64,000 bases of DNA from Shewanella sp. NFH-SH190041 (GTDB lineage: Bacteria > Pseudomonadota > Gammaproteobacteria > Enterobacterales > Shewanellaceae): positions 1,426,001 through 1,490,000 of the forward strand of contig NZ_AP026070.1 of NCBI RefSeq assembly GCF_024363255.1. The letters run 5' to 3'. Shown here piece by piece: positions 54,761 to 63,162 of the stretch. The notes under the pieces are model-generated. The model had not been told where the DNA came from, did no database searches, and saw nothing but the letters and a program-made list of their open reading frames with translations. Made by a program: the position numbers and the translations under genes. The number at the start of each line of letters is the position of its first letter. Position 1 is the first letter of the stretch.

Positions 54761-56953
54761 ATGGCTTTTGATGTTGATGAAGAGATTTTGCAGGACTTCT
54801 TAATTGAAGCCGGCGAGATCTTGGAATTGTTACAGGAGCAATTAGTTTCGCTGGAGAATAATCCGGATGATACTGAATTACTCAATGCCATTTTCCGTGG
54901 GTTTCATACCGTCAAAGGTGGTGCTGGTTTTCTTGGGTTAGAGCCCATGGTTGCTGTCTGTCATCAATCAGAGAATACCTTTGATTTGTTAAGAAATGGT
55001 AAGCGTCAGGTCAATCCTGAACTGATGGATATTATTCTGCAGGCGATTGATGCAATTAATACCATGTACGAACAGACTCAGGCCGGTGAGGAGCAGCAGC
55101 CAGCATCTCCTGAACTATTGGAAAAGCTGAAGATGCTAGCCAGTGGTGCACCTTTGCCATCAGAATCCGAAAATACCGCTGCTCCGGCAGTTGTATCCTC
55201 GAATACTGATACTCCAGCGGAACAAGCTGTAGTGGCTGAAGAGCCGGCTCATGATCATGTTGAAGCAGCTACCGATGGTAGTATCGATGATATTGATGAG
55301 GGTGAGTTTGAAGCCCTGCTTGATGCTTTACATGGTAACGGCAAGGGACCTGGGAATAAAGATAACGCTGATGCTAGTGTTGTCGCTGTTTCTTCTCCTA
55401 CAGCTGTGGCCAGAGAAAGCGGTGATGATATCACTGATGATGAGTTTGAAGCCTTGTTGGATGAGCTGCATGGCAGTGGCAAATTCAGTAAGGAAACTGC
55501 TGAGCCTAAAGCGGATTCTGAAGATATTACCGATGACGAATTCGAAGCTCTGTTGGATGAATTACACAGTAAAGGCACTGGGCCAGGAATTGATACTTCA
55601 ATTTCAACACCAACGAGTGCTGTAGCCAGTCCTGTGACATTATCGGCGGCAACAACTCAGCCTGAAGTGGCTAAGCAACCTGTTGCTGCGCCAGTTGCTA
55701 AGAAGACAGAGCCAGCCACTCAAGCACCGGCTAAATCTGTCACCGCGAAAGATAAAACGCCATCAAAAGCGGTGACGCAAGGTGAAACAACTGTTCGGGT
55801 TGATACCGCCAGACTTGACCAGATCATGAATATGGTTGGTGAGTTAGTATTAGTGCGCAATCGTCTTGTTAGTCTTGGTATCACTCGAGAAGATGAGGAA
55901 ATGAGTAAGGCCCTGGCAAATTTAGATTTAGTTACCGGGGATTTACAAGGCGCAGTAATGAAAACCCGGATGCAGCCAATTAAGAAAGTGTTTGGCCGTT
56001 TCCCTCGTGTGGTACGAGATCTTGCTCGGAGCCTGAAAAAAGAGATTGAATTGGTCATGGTCGGGGAGGAAACTGACCTAGACAAAAATTTGGTTGAGGC
56101 ATTAGCCGATCCTTTGGTTCACTTAGTGCGTAACTCTGTAGACCATGGTATTGAAATGCCAGATGTGCGTGAATCCATTGGTAAGCCGAGAACCGGTATT
56201 ATCACCCTATCTGCCAGTCAGGAAGGTGACCATATTCTGCTGAAAATCGAAGATGATGGCGGCGGGATGGATCCGGAAAAACTGAAGGAAATTGCAATTG
56301 GGCGTGGGGTCTTGGATCAAGATGCAGCGTCGAGAATGTCCGACAGTGAAGCTTATAATCTGATTTTTGCCCCGGGCTTTTCAACTAAAACTGAAATTTC
56401 AGATATTTCTGGTCGAGGCGTGGGTATGGATGTGGTTAAAACCCGCATTACCCAGCTTAATGGTACGGTCAATATTGATTCAGCCAAGGGAAAAGGTACG
56501 ACGCTTGAGATTAAAGTACCTTTGACGTTGGCGATTATGCCAACCTTGATGGTTGAAGTATCTGATCAGGTATTTGCGCTGCCTCTGTCCAATGTGAATG
56601 AGATTTTCCATCTGGACTTGACCAAAACAAATATTGTTGATGGTCAATTGACCGTTGTGGTTAGAAATAAAGCAATTCCATTGTTTTATTTAGAAAACTG
56701 GTTGTGCCGCAACAGTAAATTTAAGCATGGCGATAAGAAATTTGGGCATGTTGTCATTGTGCAGCTGGCTAATATTGTCATTGGTTTTGTCGTGGACTCA
56801 TTAATTGGTCAGGAAGAAGTGGTAATTAAACCTTTGGGGAAATTACTACAAGGAACGCCTGGTATGGCAGGTGCAACGATTACTTCTGATGGTGGTATTG
56901 CGCTGATCCTTGATGTGCCTAGTCTGTTAAAGCATTACGCAAAAAGAAATTAA
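54761..56953 (+). CDS. cheA: Chemotaxis histidine kinase CheA
   Basis: A 730-aa CheA. HPt domain (1-105) with phospho-His 49 in IFRGFHTVKGGAGFLG. No standard P2 domain is evident. In its place a linker of about 230 residues contains three copies of the acidic peptide I-T-D-D-E-F-E-A-L-L-D-E-L-H (176-191, 222-237, 254-269). Then come the dimerisation domain (about 345-410), ATPase with VRNSVDHGIEM, DDGGGM and GRGVGMD, and a CheW-like P5. It is fed by receptors via CheW and anchored at the pole by ParP. Confidence 0.96.
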   Translation: MAFDVDEEILQDFLIEAGEILELLQEQLVSLENNPDDTELLNAIFRGFHTVKGGAGFLGLEPMVAVCHQSENTFDLLRNGKRQVNPELMDIILQAIDAINTMYEQTQAGEEQQPASPELLEKLKMLASGAPLPSESENTAAPAVVSSNTDTPAEQAVVAEEPAHDHVEAATDGSIDDIDEGEFEALLDALHGNGKGPGNKDNADASVVAVSSPTAVARESGDDITDDEFEALLDELHGSGKFSKETAEPKADSEDITDDEFEALLDELHSKGTGPGIDTSISTPTSAVASPVTLSAATTQPEVAKQPVAAPVAKKTEPATQAPAKSVTAKDKTPSKAVTQGETTVRVDTARLDQIMNMVGELVLVRNRLVSLGITREDEEMSKALANLDLVTGDLQGAVMKTRMQPIKKVFGRFPRVVRDLARSLKKEIELVMVGEETDLDKNLVEALADPLVHLVRNSVDHGIEMPDVRESIGKPRTGIITLSASQEGDHILLKIEDDGGGMDPEKLKEIAIGRGVLDQDAASRMSDSEAYNLIFAPGFSTKTEISDISGRGVGMDVVKTRITQLNGTVNIDSAKGKGTTLEIKVPLTLAIMPTLMVEVSDQVFALPLSNVNEIFHLDLTKTNIVDGQLTVVVRNKAIPLFYLENWLCRNSKFKHGDKKFGHVVIVQLANIVIGFVVDSLIGQEEVVIKPLGKLLQGTPGMAGATITSDGGIALILDVPSLLKHYAKRN
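55286..55567 (+). repeat. Three peptide repeats in the CheA linker
   Basis: Codes three 16-residue units: DDIDEGEFEALLDALH, DDITDDEFEALLDELH and EDITDDEFEALLDELH, spaced by about 30 and 16 residues. The protein repeats are near perfect while the DNA differs at synonymous sites, so this is selection on peptide sequence and not a fresh duplication. Confidence 0.95.
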
Positions 56954-56974
56954 AATTCCAGCTTAAGGATTTAA

Positions 56975-58105
56975 ATGGCTATTAAAGTCTTAGTTGTCGA
57001 TGACTCTAGCTTTTTTCGGCGCAGAGTCAGTGAGATAGTCAATCAGGATCCGGAGTTGGAAGTTATAGGTACTGCTGTCAATGGGGCTGAAGCTGTGCAG
57101 CTTGCTAAAGAGCTTCGCCCTAATGTCATTACCATGGATGTAGAGATGCCGGTTATGGACGGCATCTCTGCTGTCCGGGAGATTATGGCGAAAACACCGG
57201 TGCCTATTCTAATGTTCTCCTCCCTGACCCATGATGGTGCCAGAGCTACCTTATCAGCCCTCGAAGCTGGTGCGGTGGATTTTCTTCCTAAACGTTTTGA
57301 AGATATTGCAACAAATAAAGAACAGGCGATTGCGCTGTTGCAAAATCGGATTAAAACTATCGGTAGAAAAGGGGTGAGTCGACCAGCTGTTCGGAGTTAT
57401 TCCCACCAACATGAATCGGCAGTAAAGCCGATGACGCAGATAAAGCCGATGACGCAGATAAAGCCGATATCGTCTTCTACTCAGCCAGTGACCAGAACTG
57501 CTGGTATACCGGCAAAGGCTTCCGGAAAACGTTATAAAGTATTGCTTATTGGCACTTCTACCGGAGGGCCGGTTGCATTACAGAAAATTCTGACAGAGTT
57601 CCCGGCCAATTATCCTCATCCGATCTTATTAATTCAGCATATGCCTGCTGCTTTTACCCCCGCTTTTGCCACAAGGCTCAATGGGTTGTGTAAAATTAAG
57701 GTTAAGGAAGCGGAAAATGGTGATCTGTTACAACCTGGTTGTGCTTATCTTGCACCGGGTGGATTACAGATGATGCTGGAACGTGCTGGAGCATCAGCCC
57801 GGATCAAAATTTTGGCTGGGACGGCAGAGGTAAATTATAAGCCCTGCGTCGATATTACATTCGCTTCAGCTTCTAAGGTATATGGTGGCGATGTATTAGC
57901 TGTGGTGCTTACCGGTATGGGGGCTGATGGCAGAGATGGTGCCCGTATGTTGAAGCTGGTTGGGGCAACCATTTGGGCGCAAGATGAAGCCAGTTGTGTT
58001 GTGTATGGCATGCCTCAAGCCGTAACGGCTGCCGGTATTTCTAGTCGTTCTATCGGTCTTGACCATATGGCCGAGGCTATTTTAAAAGAGTCATGTCCTG
58101 TTTAA
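56975..58105 (+). CDS. cheB: Chemoreceptor methylesterase CheB
   Basis: A 376-aa response regulator with an esterase. Receiver: [14 protein letters not shown], phospho-acceptor in [13 protein letters not shown]. Linker (about 130-180) carries a small tandem repeat. Catalytic domain: nucleophile Ser in [11 protein letters not shown], His in [10 protein letters not shown], and Asp in [12 protein letters not shown]. It removes methyl groups added by CheR and follows cheA. Confidence 0.97.
   Translation: MAIKVLVVDDSSFFRRRVSEIVNQDPELEVIGTAVNGAEAVQLAKELRPNVITMDVEMPVMDGISAVREIMAKTPVPILMFSSLTHDGARATLSALEAGAVDFLPKRFEDIATNKEQAIALLQNRIKTIGRKGVSRPAVRSYSHQHESAVKPMTQIKPMTQIKPISSSTQPVTRTAGIPAKASGKRYKVLLIGTSTGGPVALQKILTEFPANYPHPILLIQHMPAAFTPAFATRLNGLCKIKVKEAENGDLLQPGCAYLAPGGLQMMLERAGASARIKILAGTAEVNYKPCVDITFASASKVYGGDVLAVVLTGMGADGRDGARMLKLVGATIWAQDEASCVVYGMPQAVTAAGISSRSIGLDHMAEAILKESCPV
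57424..57468 (+). repeat. 18-bp tandem repeat in the cheB linker
   Basis: Two perfect copies of AAAGCCGATGACGCAGAT plus a partial third, coding [15 protein letters not shown] in the flexible linker of CheB. In frame. Confidence 0.95.
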
Positions 58106-58174
58106 TTTCGGTTTATTGGGAATAGGACGGATATACAGCCATAACACCGGCTTTGGTCGGTTAGCGGGGGGGAT

Positions 58175-58966
58175 GTGAACGTTTGGGCTGTGGCGAATCA
58201 GAAAGGGGGCGTTGGTAAGACGACTTCTGTGGTGACATTAGCCGGACTTATGGCCAAAGAGGGGTTACGGGTATTGGTTGTGGATACCGACCCTCATGCC
58301 TCATTGGGATACTATCTTGGGATTGACTCCGAAGAAGTACCGTCCTCTTTGTATGACATTTTTATGGCTAAAGATGCGCTTAACCGGGAGTTGGTTTTGC
58401 AGACGGTGATCCCGACATCGGTTGTTGGCTTGGATTTATTACCAGCAACCATGTCGTTAGCGACGTTGGATCAGGTGCTTGGACACCAGGATGGCATGGG
58501 ATTAATCCTGAGAAAAGCCTTAGTATGTGTTGAACATGACTATGACTATGTGTTGATTGATTGTTCGCCGGTATTAGGTGTTTTGATGGTGAATGCGTTA
58601 GCCGCCAGTCAACATATCATTGTGCCGGTACAAACAGAGTCGCTGGCCATAAAAGGGTTAACCCGCATGCTTAAGACGATGGAGCTGATGGGACGGGCAA
58701 ATGGCATTCAGTACAGTTTTAGTATTTTGCCAACCATGTTTGATAAACGGGTTAAAGCATCGCCATTGGCGCTGAAGTTGCTTGAGCAGCAGTACAGTCA
58801 GCATTTATGGTCAGGTGTGATCCCTGTTGATACTAAATTTCGTGATTCAAGCTTGCAAAATATCCCGGCTCCGCAGCTCTCACCATCTTGTCGGGGAGTA
58901 AAAGCTTATGACAAGTTTTTATCCTACATAATGGAAAAGGAATATAGGCATGAGAAAGTCTGTTGA
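58175..58966 (+). CDS. parC: Polar chemotaxis ParA-like ATPase ParC
   Basis: A 263-aa ParA/Soj-type ATPase; GTG start. Deviant Walker A NQKGGVGKTTS, VVDTDPHASLGYYLG and VLIDCSPVLGVLMVNAL. Between cheB and parP, where Vibrio has ParC, which places chemoreceptor arrays at the old pole and hands them to new poles before division. Unlike plasmid ParA no partner ParB or centromere is present, fitting that role. Overlaps parP by 17 nt. Confidence 0.9.
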   Translation: MNVWAVANQKGGVGKTTSVVTLAGLMAKEGLRVLVVDTDPHASLGYYLGIDSEEVPSSLYDIFMAKDALNRELVLQTVIPTSVVGLDLLPATMSLATLDQVLGHQDGMGLILRKALVCVEHDYDYVLIDCSPVLGVLMVNALAASQHIIVPVQTESLAIKGLTRMLKTMELMGRANGIQYSFSILPTMFDKRVKASPLALKLLEQQYSQHLWSGVIPVDTKFRDSSLQNIPAPQLSPSCRGVKAYDKFLSYIMEKEYRHEKVC

Positions 58967-59771
58967 TGAGACTGTGACTGATTATTTTTCATCGTTGTTG
59001 ACGGAATCATCAACGGCTCTGCCGTATAAAGAGTTATTGCCAAGACAAGGTAATTCAAAAGACGTATTGGCGTTTGCTGAGCCTAATCAGTCCGTAGCTG
59101 AACCAAAGCCATCTCCTGTTGAAAAGGAAGCGCTGACCCGTTTATTGTCACCGTTATTGGGTGCGCAAGAAACAGTACAGCAACCAGTGCCTAGTGTGGC
59201 AGAAACATCTTCAGTTGATGCGATACCTGTACCTCAGATAACCGAAGTAAAGGCTACTGAGCTTGAAGGGATAAACAGTGACAGTACTGATGAGTTGCCT
59301 AAATTACAGTCATTGCTGCCCGCAGAGTTTCAAAGTCTATGTTTTGATATAGCAGGATTAACTCTAGCGGTGCCATTACAAAGTCTAAGTGGCATAGTTC
59401 GACTGGGAATGTTGAATAAGATAGTTGGCCGGCCGTCATGGTATTTGGGCATGCAGGAACATAGAGGAAAACAGCTAAATATCGTGGATCCCGAAGCATG
59501 GATGCAGTCAGAACATATTGGTGTTAATGAGGGGAAGGCCAAAAACTATCAATATGTCTTACAATTGGGAGACAGTCAGTGGGGATTGGCATGTGAATCC
59601 CTGGTCGAGACAGTAAGGATGGATCAGTCTCAAGTTTCGTGGCGCATACAGCCACAAAAACGTCCCTGGCTTGCGGGCGTTGTGAAAGAAAAAATGTGTG
59701 GCATGTTAAATGTGCAGGTATTGGTTGCAATGCTTGATGCAGGTTTAGGATGTCAGGATCAGATTGGTTGA
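58950..59771 (+). CDS. parP: CheW-like polar array protein ParP
   Basis: A 273-aa protein: a disordered, Pro-, Ser- and Glu-rich N-terminal half (1-125) followed by a CheW-like domain (about 130-270) with FDIAGLTLAVPLQSLSGIV and HRGKQLNIVDPEAW. Position after parC and before cheW and the fusion layout match Vibrio ParP, which binds CheA and keeps arrays at the pole. Start overlaps parC. Confidence 0.88.
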   Translation: MRKSVDETVTDYFSSLLTESSTALPYKELLPRQGNSKDVLAFAEPNQSVAEPKPSPVEKEALTRLLSPLLGAQETVQQPVPSVAETSSVDAIPVPQITEVKATELEGINSDSTDELPKLQSLLPAEFQSLCFDIAGLTLAVPLQSLSGIVRLGMLNKIVGRPSWYLGMQEHRGKQLNIVDPEAWMQSEHIGVNEGKAKNYQYVLQLGDSQWGLACESLVETVRMDQSQVSWRIQPQKRPWLAGVVKEKMCGMLNVQVLVAMLDAGLGCQDQIG

Positions 59772-59778
59772 GGTAACT

Positions 59779-60270
59779 ATGAATGACTCTAGAAACGTCG
59801 CTGCCGTAGCAGCTAAAGATGATGCAGTACTGCAATGGGTGACGTTCCGATTGGATAATGAAACCTATGGCATTAATGTAATGCAGGTTCAGGAGGTATT
59901 GCGTTATACCGAAATCGCCCCTGTACCGGGAGCACCACATTATGTACTGGGGATTATTAACCTGCGTGGTAACGTGGTCACTGTAATTGATACTCGTTCA
60001 CGATTTGGTCTGCCATCAGCTGAAATTGATGATTCTACTCGAATTGTGATTATTGAAGCGGAAAAACAGGTCATTGGTATTCTGGTCGACAGTGTGGCTG
60101 AAGTGGTATATCTGCGTCGCAGCGAAATAGATAATGCCCCTAATGTCGGCACTGAAGAAAGTGCTAAGTTTATCCAAGGTGTCAGTAATCGTGACGGCGA
60201 GTTACTCATTCTGGTTGATTTGGATAAGTTGCTGTCTGACGAAGAATGGGCTGAATTGCAGGATATGTAA
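59779..60270 (+). CDS. cheW: Chemotaxis coupling protein CheW
   Basis: A 163-aa CheW. The ATG at 59779 has GAGG seven nucleotides upstream; the frame is open from 59764. LQWVTFRLDNETYGINVMQVQEVL, INLRGNVVTVIDTRSRFG and ILVDSVAEVV are typical (read in pieces). Links receptors to CheA. Followed by a strong terminator, closing the che block. Confidence 0.97.
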   Translation: MNDSRNVAAVAAKDDAVLQWVTFRLDNETYGINVMQVQEVLRYTEIAPVPGAPHYVLGIINLRGNVVTVIDTRSRFGLPSAEIDDSTRIVIIEAEKQVIGILVDSVAEVVYLRRSEIDNAPNVGTEESAKFIQGVSNRDGELLILVDLDKLLSDEEWAELQDM

Positions 60271-60300
60271 TTTGAGATAAAGTGTCCTGATGACAGATTG

Positions 60301-60334
60301 AAATACCACATTGATGCAATGTGGTATTTTTTTT
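60301..60334 (+). terminator. Rho-independent terminator after cheW
   Basis: AAATACCACATTG, loop ATG, CAATGTGGTATTT followed by a run of T: a perfect 13-bp stem. Confidence 0.95.
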
Positions 60335-60390
60335 GCCTATCGATCATTACGCCAGTTTTTCGGCGCTTAGCCTAGGAGTAATGACGACAT

Positions 60391-60789
60391 ATGACCAATG
60401 ACATCATACTATTTATTGCACTGGTACTGTGCTCAGTCGCTATCGCTAGCACAATGGGATTTAGTTTGTATCGTATGTGGCAACAGCTTAGAGCATTGAA
60501 AGTATTAATCAGGGAATTTGATCGTCAACGGGAATTATTGCAGCAGGAGTTGACAGAGTTGCGTAGTGGAACAGTCGGTATCGGTCGCAGAGTATTAACG
60601 ATGGAGAAATCATTGCAGCAACAACAGGAGAGAATTGAAGAGCAAGTGGAGCAAGATAGTGGTTCAAAACTCTATTCACGGGCTAATAAAATGATTGAGC
60701 TAGGCGCAGATATGGAAGAGCTGATACGAGAGTGCGAGTTGCCTCGCGCTGAAGCTGAATTATTGATGCGATTGCGACAAAAAGGATAA
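60391..60789 (+). CDS. DUF2802 membrane-anchored protein
   Basis: A 132-aa protein with one N-terminal membrane helix (about 4-27: IILFIALVLCSVAIASTMGF), then a long charged coiled coil (about 30-90) and the conserved DUF2802 C-terminus MIELGADMEELIRECELPRAEAELLM. The family is regularly found at the end of polar flagellar/che clusters in Shewanella, Vibrio and Pseudomonas; function not established. It lies after the cheW terminator, so it has its own promoter. Confidence 0.85.
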   Translation: MTNDIILFIALVLCSVAIASTMGFSLYRMWQQLRALKVLIREFDRQRELLQQELTELRSGTVGIGRRVLTMEKSLQQQQERIEEQVEQDSGSKLYSRANKMIELGADMEELIRECELPRAEAELLMRLRQKG

Positions 60790-60936
60790 TTGTGACCTTG
60801 TATTTGTCGTGACTTAAGATTGTTATAAAAAAATTTGTCAGATAACCAAATTAATTTCTAATGTCAGTCACTCTACATCCAATATTGGCATCACTGTTAA
60901 TATATTTTATTTTTTACAGTTTACGTAAAGGTAAGA

Positions 60937-60954
60937 TTCAAACGTTTGTTTAAA
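60937..60954. promoter_or_regulatory. Inverted-repeat operator, copy 1 (PsrA/TetR-like)
   Basis: TTCAAACGTTTGTTTAAA, an imperfect inverted repeat of the same form as the copy at 61176 (14 of 18 or better agreement between the two). The AAAC...GTTT half sites resemble sites of PsrA, the fatty-acid regulator of Shewanella and Pseudomonas. Regulator identity is inferred. Confidence 0.55.
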
Positions 60955-61175
60955 TGGACGTTGTGACCAATCAACTCTATTACATTGATTTTATATATTT
61001 TATTTTAATTGCGCTCATGTTGTAATTAAACGTTTCCGTAATGCTAGCATTTTGCCTATTAATATTTTTCTTGTAAATGAAACCGTACACAATGAATTAA
61101 ATTTACGTAAATAACATCCACAATCATGCATTGGTCAAGTTGTTAGACAAATTGTAAATACCCGATATTTCTCAA

Positions 61176-61193
61176 TTTAAACGTTCGTTTAAA
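61176..61193. promoter_or_regulatory. Inverted-repeat operator, copy 2 (PsrA/TetR-like)
   Basis: TTTAAACG-TT-CGTTTAAA, a perfect inverted repeat with 8-bp arms, 284 nt before aceB. Same pattern as copy 1. Confidence 0.65.
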
Positions 61194-61430
61194 TCTATAT
61201 AAAACAGATGTATATCATTATATCTTTAGGTTGGTATGACCAATTTCATCACCAATTTCCCCTCCTGTTCTTATGCTCTCACTTGGTTGCTTTAACAAAA
61301 TTTTACCAGTAGGTTCGAACTCATGGATGAACACATAGGTGTTTTTAATCTATCGCCTTATAAGTTGACAAATTACGTCTGTCGATTTTGCAGACAGCTG
61401 ACGACTTGTAGTCGAAATGCTATTTGGTCA

Positions 61431-61450
61431 GTGCCCAGCAGTGCCCAGCA
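61431..61450. repeat. Tandem duplication of a 10-bp unit
   Basis: GTGCCCAGCA occurs twice in direct succession in the aceB leader, 27 nt before the start codon. No function is evident. Confidence 0.9.
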
Positions 61451-61476
61451 AAGTTTTCAAGTGAGGGAGAGACATT

Positions 61477-63111
61477 ATGGTAACACTTGAGGTAGCGCCT
61501 TCAGTTGCGAGTACGGTAAAGGGGCTCACAATCACAGGGCCTTCAGTTGCCGGTCAGTCAGATATTTTGACACCTGGGGCGGTTAATCTTTTGGCATCGC
61601 TGTGTGAGCAGTTTATGTCACCATTGCAGTCGTTACTGAAAGCAAGGCAGCAAAAGCAGGTTCAGATTGATGCTGGTCAATTACCAGGATTTTTACCTCA
61701 TACGGCAAAAGTTCGACAAAGCGAATGGCAGATTAGAGGGATCCCACAGGATCTGCAAAATCGGCGGGTCGAAATTACCGGTCCGGTAGATCGGAAAATG
61801 ATCATTAATGCTCTGAATGCCAATGTGAATGTTTTTATGGCAGATTTCGAGGATTCATTGGCTCCGGCATGGGATAAGGTCATTCAAGGGCAAGTGAATC
61901 TACGAGATGCTGTGCAGGGAAATATCAGTTTTTCGCAACCTGAAAGTGGTAAGCAATACCAGTTGAATGATGATCCTGCGGTACTTATTTGTCGGGTGCG
62001 AGGCTTACATCTGCAAGAGAAGCATATTGCATTTAATAGTGAGCCTATTCCTGGCGCTCTGTGCGATTTTGCCCTGTATTTTTACCATAACTACCGACAG
62101 TTATTAGAAAAAGGTTCTGGTCCTTATTTTTATATTCCCAAATTAGAGAGTCATGAAGAGGCGAGATGGTGGGCCGAGGTTTTTCGAACGGTCGAAGAAA
62201 GGTTTTGTTTGGCTCCTGGCACCATCAAGTGCACTTGCCTGATTGAAACTCTGCCTGCTGTATTTGAGATGGATGAAATTCTCTATGAGCTGAGAAGTAA
62301 CATTGTCGCCCTTAATTGCGGTCGTTGGGATTATATCTTCAGTTATATCAAAACATTAAAAAATCATCCGGATCGAATTTTACCCGACAGGCAGCAAGTG
62401 ACGATGGATACCCCATTTCTCAGTGCCTACTCCCGGCTACTAGTTAAAACCTGTCATCGGCGTGGTGCATTGGCCATGGGGGGGATGGCGGCGTTTATTC
62501 CAGCTAAAAATGAGCAGGATAATCAAGCGGTATTGGCCAAGGTAAGGAAAGATAAAGAGCTTGAAGCCCGCAATGGTCATGATGGTACTTGGGTGGCGCA
62601 TCCTGGGTTAGCAGATACAGCTATGGCCATTTTTAACCAATATATCGGCGAGGGTGAATTAAACCAATTACACATTAGCCGGGATGTGGATGCGCCGATT
62701 CAGGCGGCGGAATTACTCGCCCCTTGTGATGGTGAGCGGACCGAAGCTGGAATGCGACTGAATATTCGCATCGCCCTTCGGTACATCGAGGCATGGATCA
62801 ATGGCAATGGCTGTGTGCCTATTTACGGATTGATGGAGGATGCAGCAACAGCGGAAATATCCCGCACCTCTATTTGGCAGTGGATACAGCATCAGCAGTG
62901 TCTTTCTAATGGCAAATTAGTGACTAAATCTTTGTTCAGGGACATGTTGGCTGAAGAAATGGCAACGGTGGCGCAGGAAGTCGGAGAGCAGATTTTTGAG
63001 CAGGGCAAATATGCTCAGGCGGCGCAACTGCTGGAGCAAATTACAACCAGTGATGAATTGGTGGATTTTCTTACGCTCCCTGGTTATCAACTGCTAACAG
63101 AGCAGGATTGA
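61477..63111 (+). CDS. aceB: Malate synthase A
   Basis: A 544-aa malate synthase of the A type (E. coli AceB is 533 aa). It condenses glyoxylate with acetyl-CoA to malate, the second step of the glyoxylate shunt. Landmarks are FMADFEDSLAPAWDKVIQGQ, RPRGLHL-like text in VRGLHLQEKHI, the signature ALNCGRWDYIFSYIK and GDGCVPIYG-like NGNGCVPIYGLMEDAATAEISR. The GAGGGAGAG site and ATG at 61477 fit. It leads an operon with aceA 51 nt downstream, the usual arrangement. Confidence 0.96.
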   Translation: MVTLEVAPSVASTVKGLTITGPSVAGQSDILTPGAVNLLASLCEQFMSPLQSLLKARQQKQVQIDAGQLPGFLPHTAKVRQSEWQIRGIPQDLQNRRVEITGPVDRKMIINALNANVNVFMADFEDSLAPAWDKVIQGQVNLRDAVQGNISFSQPESGKQYQLNDDPAVLICRVRGLHLQEKHIAFNSEPIPGALCDFALYFYHNYRQLLEKGSGPYFYIPKLESHEEARWWAEVFRTVEERFCLAPGTIKCTCLIETLPAVFEMDEILYELRSNIVALNCGRWDYIFSYIKTLKNHPDRILPDRQQVTMDTPFLSAYSRLLVKTCHRRGALAMGGMAAFIPAKNEQDNQAVLAKVRKDKELEARNGHDGTWVAHPGLADTAMAIFNQYIGEGELNQLHISRDVDAPIQAAELLAPCDGERTEAGMRLNIRIALRYIEAWINGNGCVPIYGLMEDAATAEISRTSIWQWIQHQQCLSNGKLVTKSLFRDMLAEEMATVAQEVGEQIFEQGKYAQAAQLLEQITTSDELVDFLTLPGYQLLTEQD

Positions 63112-63162
63112 ATAGGGCAAAGAACGGGCACAGGCCTGGCAATTGAAACAAGGAGTAACACA

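Larger units (their letters stand above)
60790..61476. other. AT-rich regulatory region upstream of aceB
   Basis: 687 nt with no gene, strongly AT-rich, between the motility cluster and the glyoxylate-shunt genes. It contains two 18-bp inverted repeats (listed separately), a weaker related half site near 61024-61040 (TTAAACGTTTCCGTAA), and a 10-bp tandem duplication at 61431-61450. The aceB promoter should be here, but I cannot fix its -35 and -10 boxes. Confidence 0.6.

Noticed and set aside
61024..61040. Third operator-like site before aceB
   Set aside because: Only one half site fits the pattern; mentioned within the region but not called.
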